From Gammaproteobacteria bacterium (GTDB lineage Bacteria > Pseudomonadota > Gammaproteobacteria > Steroidobacterales > GCA-2729495), in NCBI GenBank assembly GCA_023150055.1, contig JAKLLP010000016.1, positions 5,227 to 14,835 on the forward strand: a DNA stretch of 9,609 nt. Direction: 5' to 3'. This document shows, piece after piece, positions 8,265-9,609 of the stretch. Position 1 is the first letter of the stretch, and every line of letters starts with the position of its first letter. The notes beneath the pieces are model-generated. The model had not been told where the DNA came from, searched no databases, and was given only the letters and a program-made list of their open reading frames with translations. Both the position numbers and the translations under genes were made by a program.

Positions 8265-8288
8265 TGTGCGCGGCGGAATTGCTACCCC

Positions 8289-9609
<1,321 letters not shown>

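Overview
This window looks like chromosome from a high-GC gammaproteobacterium. The right two thirds carry the end of the F1F0 ATP synthase operon (atpA-atpG-atpD-atpC) followed by glmU and glmS, the order seen in Escherichia coli and many other Gammaproteobacteria. AtpA, AtpG and GlmU have long stretches close to the enterobacterial proteins. The genus cannot be named from this sequence; the high GC content and the flavoprotein genes at the left end would fit an uncultured or Nevskia/Steroidobacter-like lineage, but that is a guess.

Every gene I can support is on the minus strand, so transcription runs from high to low coordinates. In that order: atpA (5' end outside the window, stop at 8289), atpG (8162-7302), atpD (7248-5869), atpC (5748-5323), a 75-residue predicted lipoprotein (5251-5024), glmU (4956-3598), glmS (3490-1658), an orphan HigA-type antitoxin-like regulator (1638-1339), a 106-residue conserved-looking hypothetical protein (1310-990), a pyridoxamine-phosphate-oxidase-like flavin split-barrel protein (909-388), and the first 112 residues of a luciferase-like flavin/F420 oxidoreductase (337 to the left edge). 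The long open frames on the plus strand are composition shadows of these genes.

The genes fall into three functional blocks: the F1 catalytic core of ATP synthase; GlmS and GlmU, which together supply UDP-GlcNAc for peptidoglycan and LPS; and a small accessory block with a DNA-binding protein, a hypothetical protein and two predicted flavin-dependent proteins.

The most unusual feature is in the spacers. E. coli atp genes are separated by a few tens of bases, whereas here the three visible atp spacers (8163-8288, 7249-7301, 5749-5868) are each filled with GC-rich palindromes. Two nearly identical perfect hairpins with arms GGGGACGGTTCCC and GGGAACCGTCCCC lie between atpG and atpD and between the lipoprotein gene and glmU. 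The atpD-atpC spacer holds REP-like motifs, one of which includes the atpD stop codon. This looks like invasion of an essential operon by a REP/BIME-type repeat family, possibly affecting subunit stoichiometry or mRNA stability. I found no tRNA, rRNA, CRISPR array, insertion sequence or complete new defence system.
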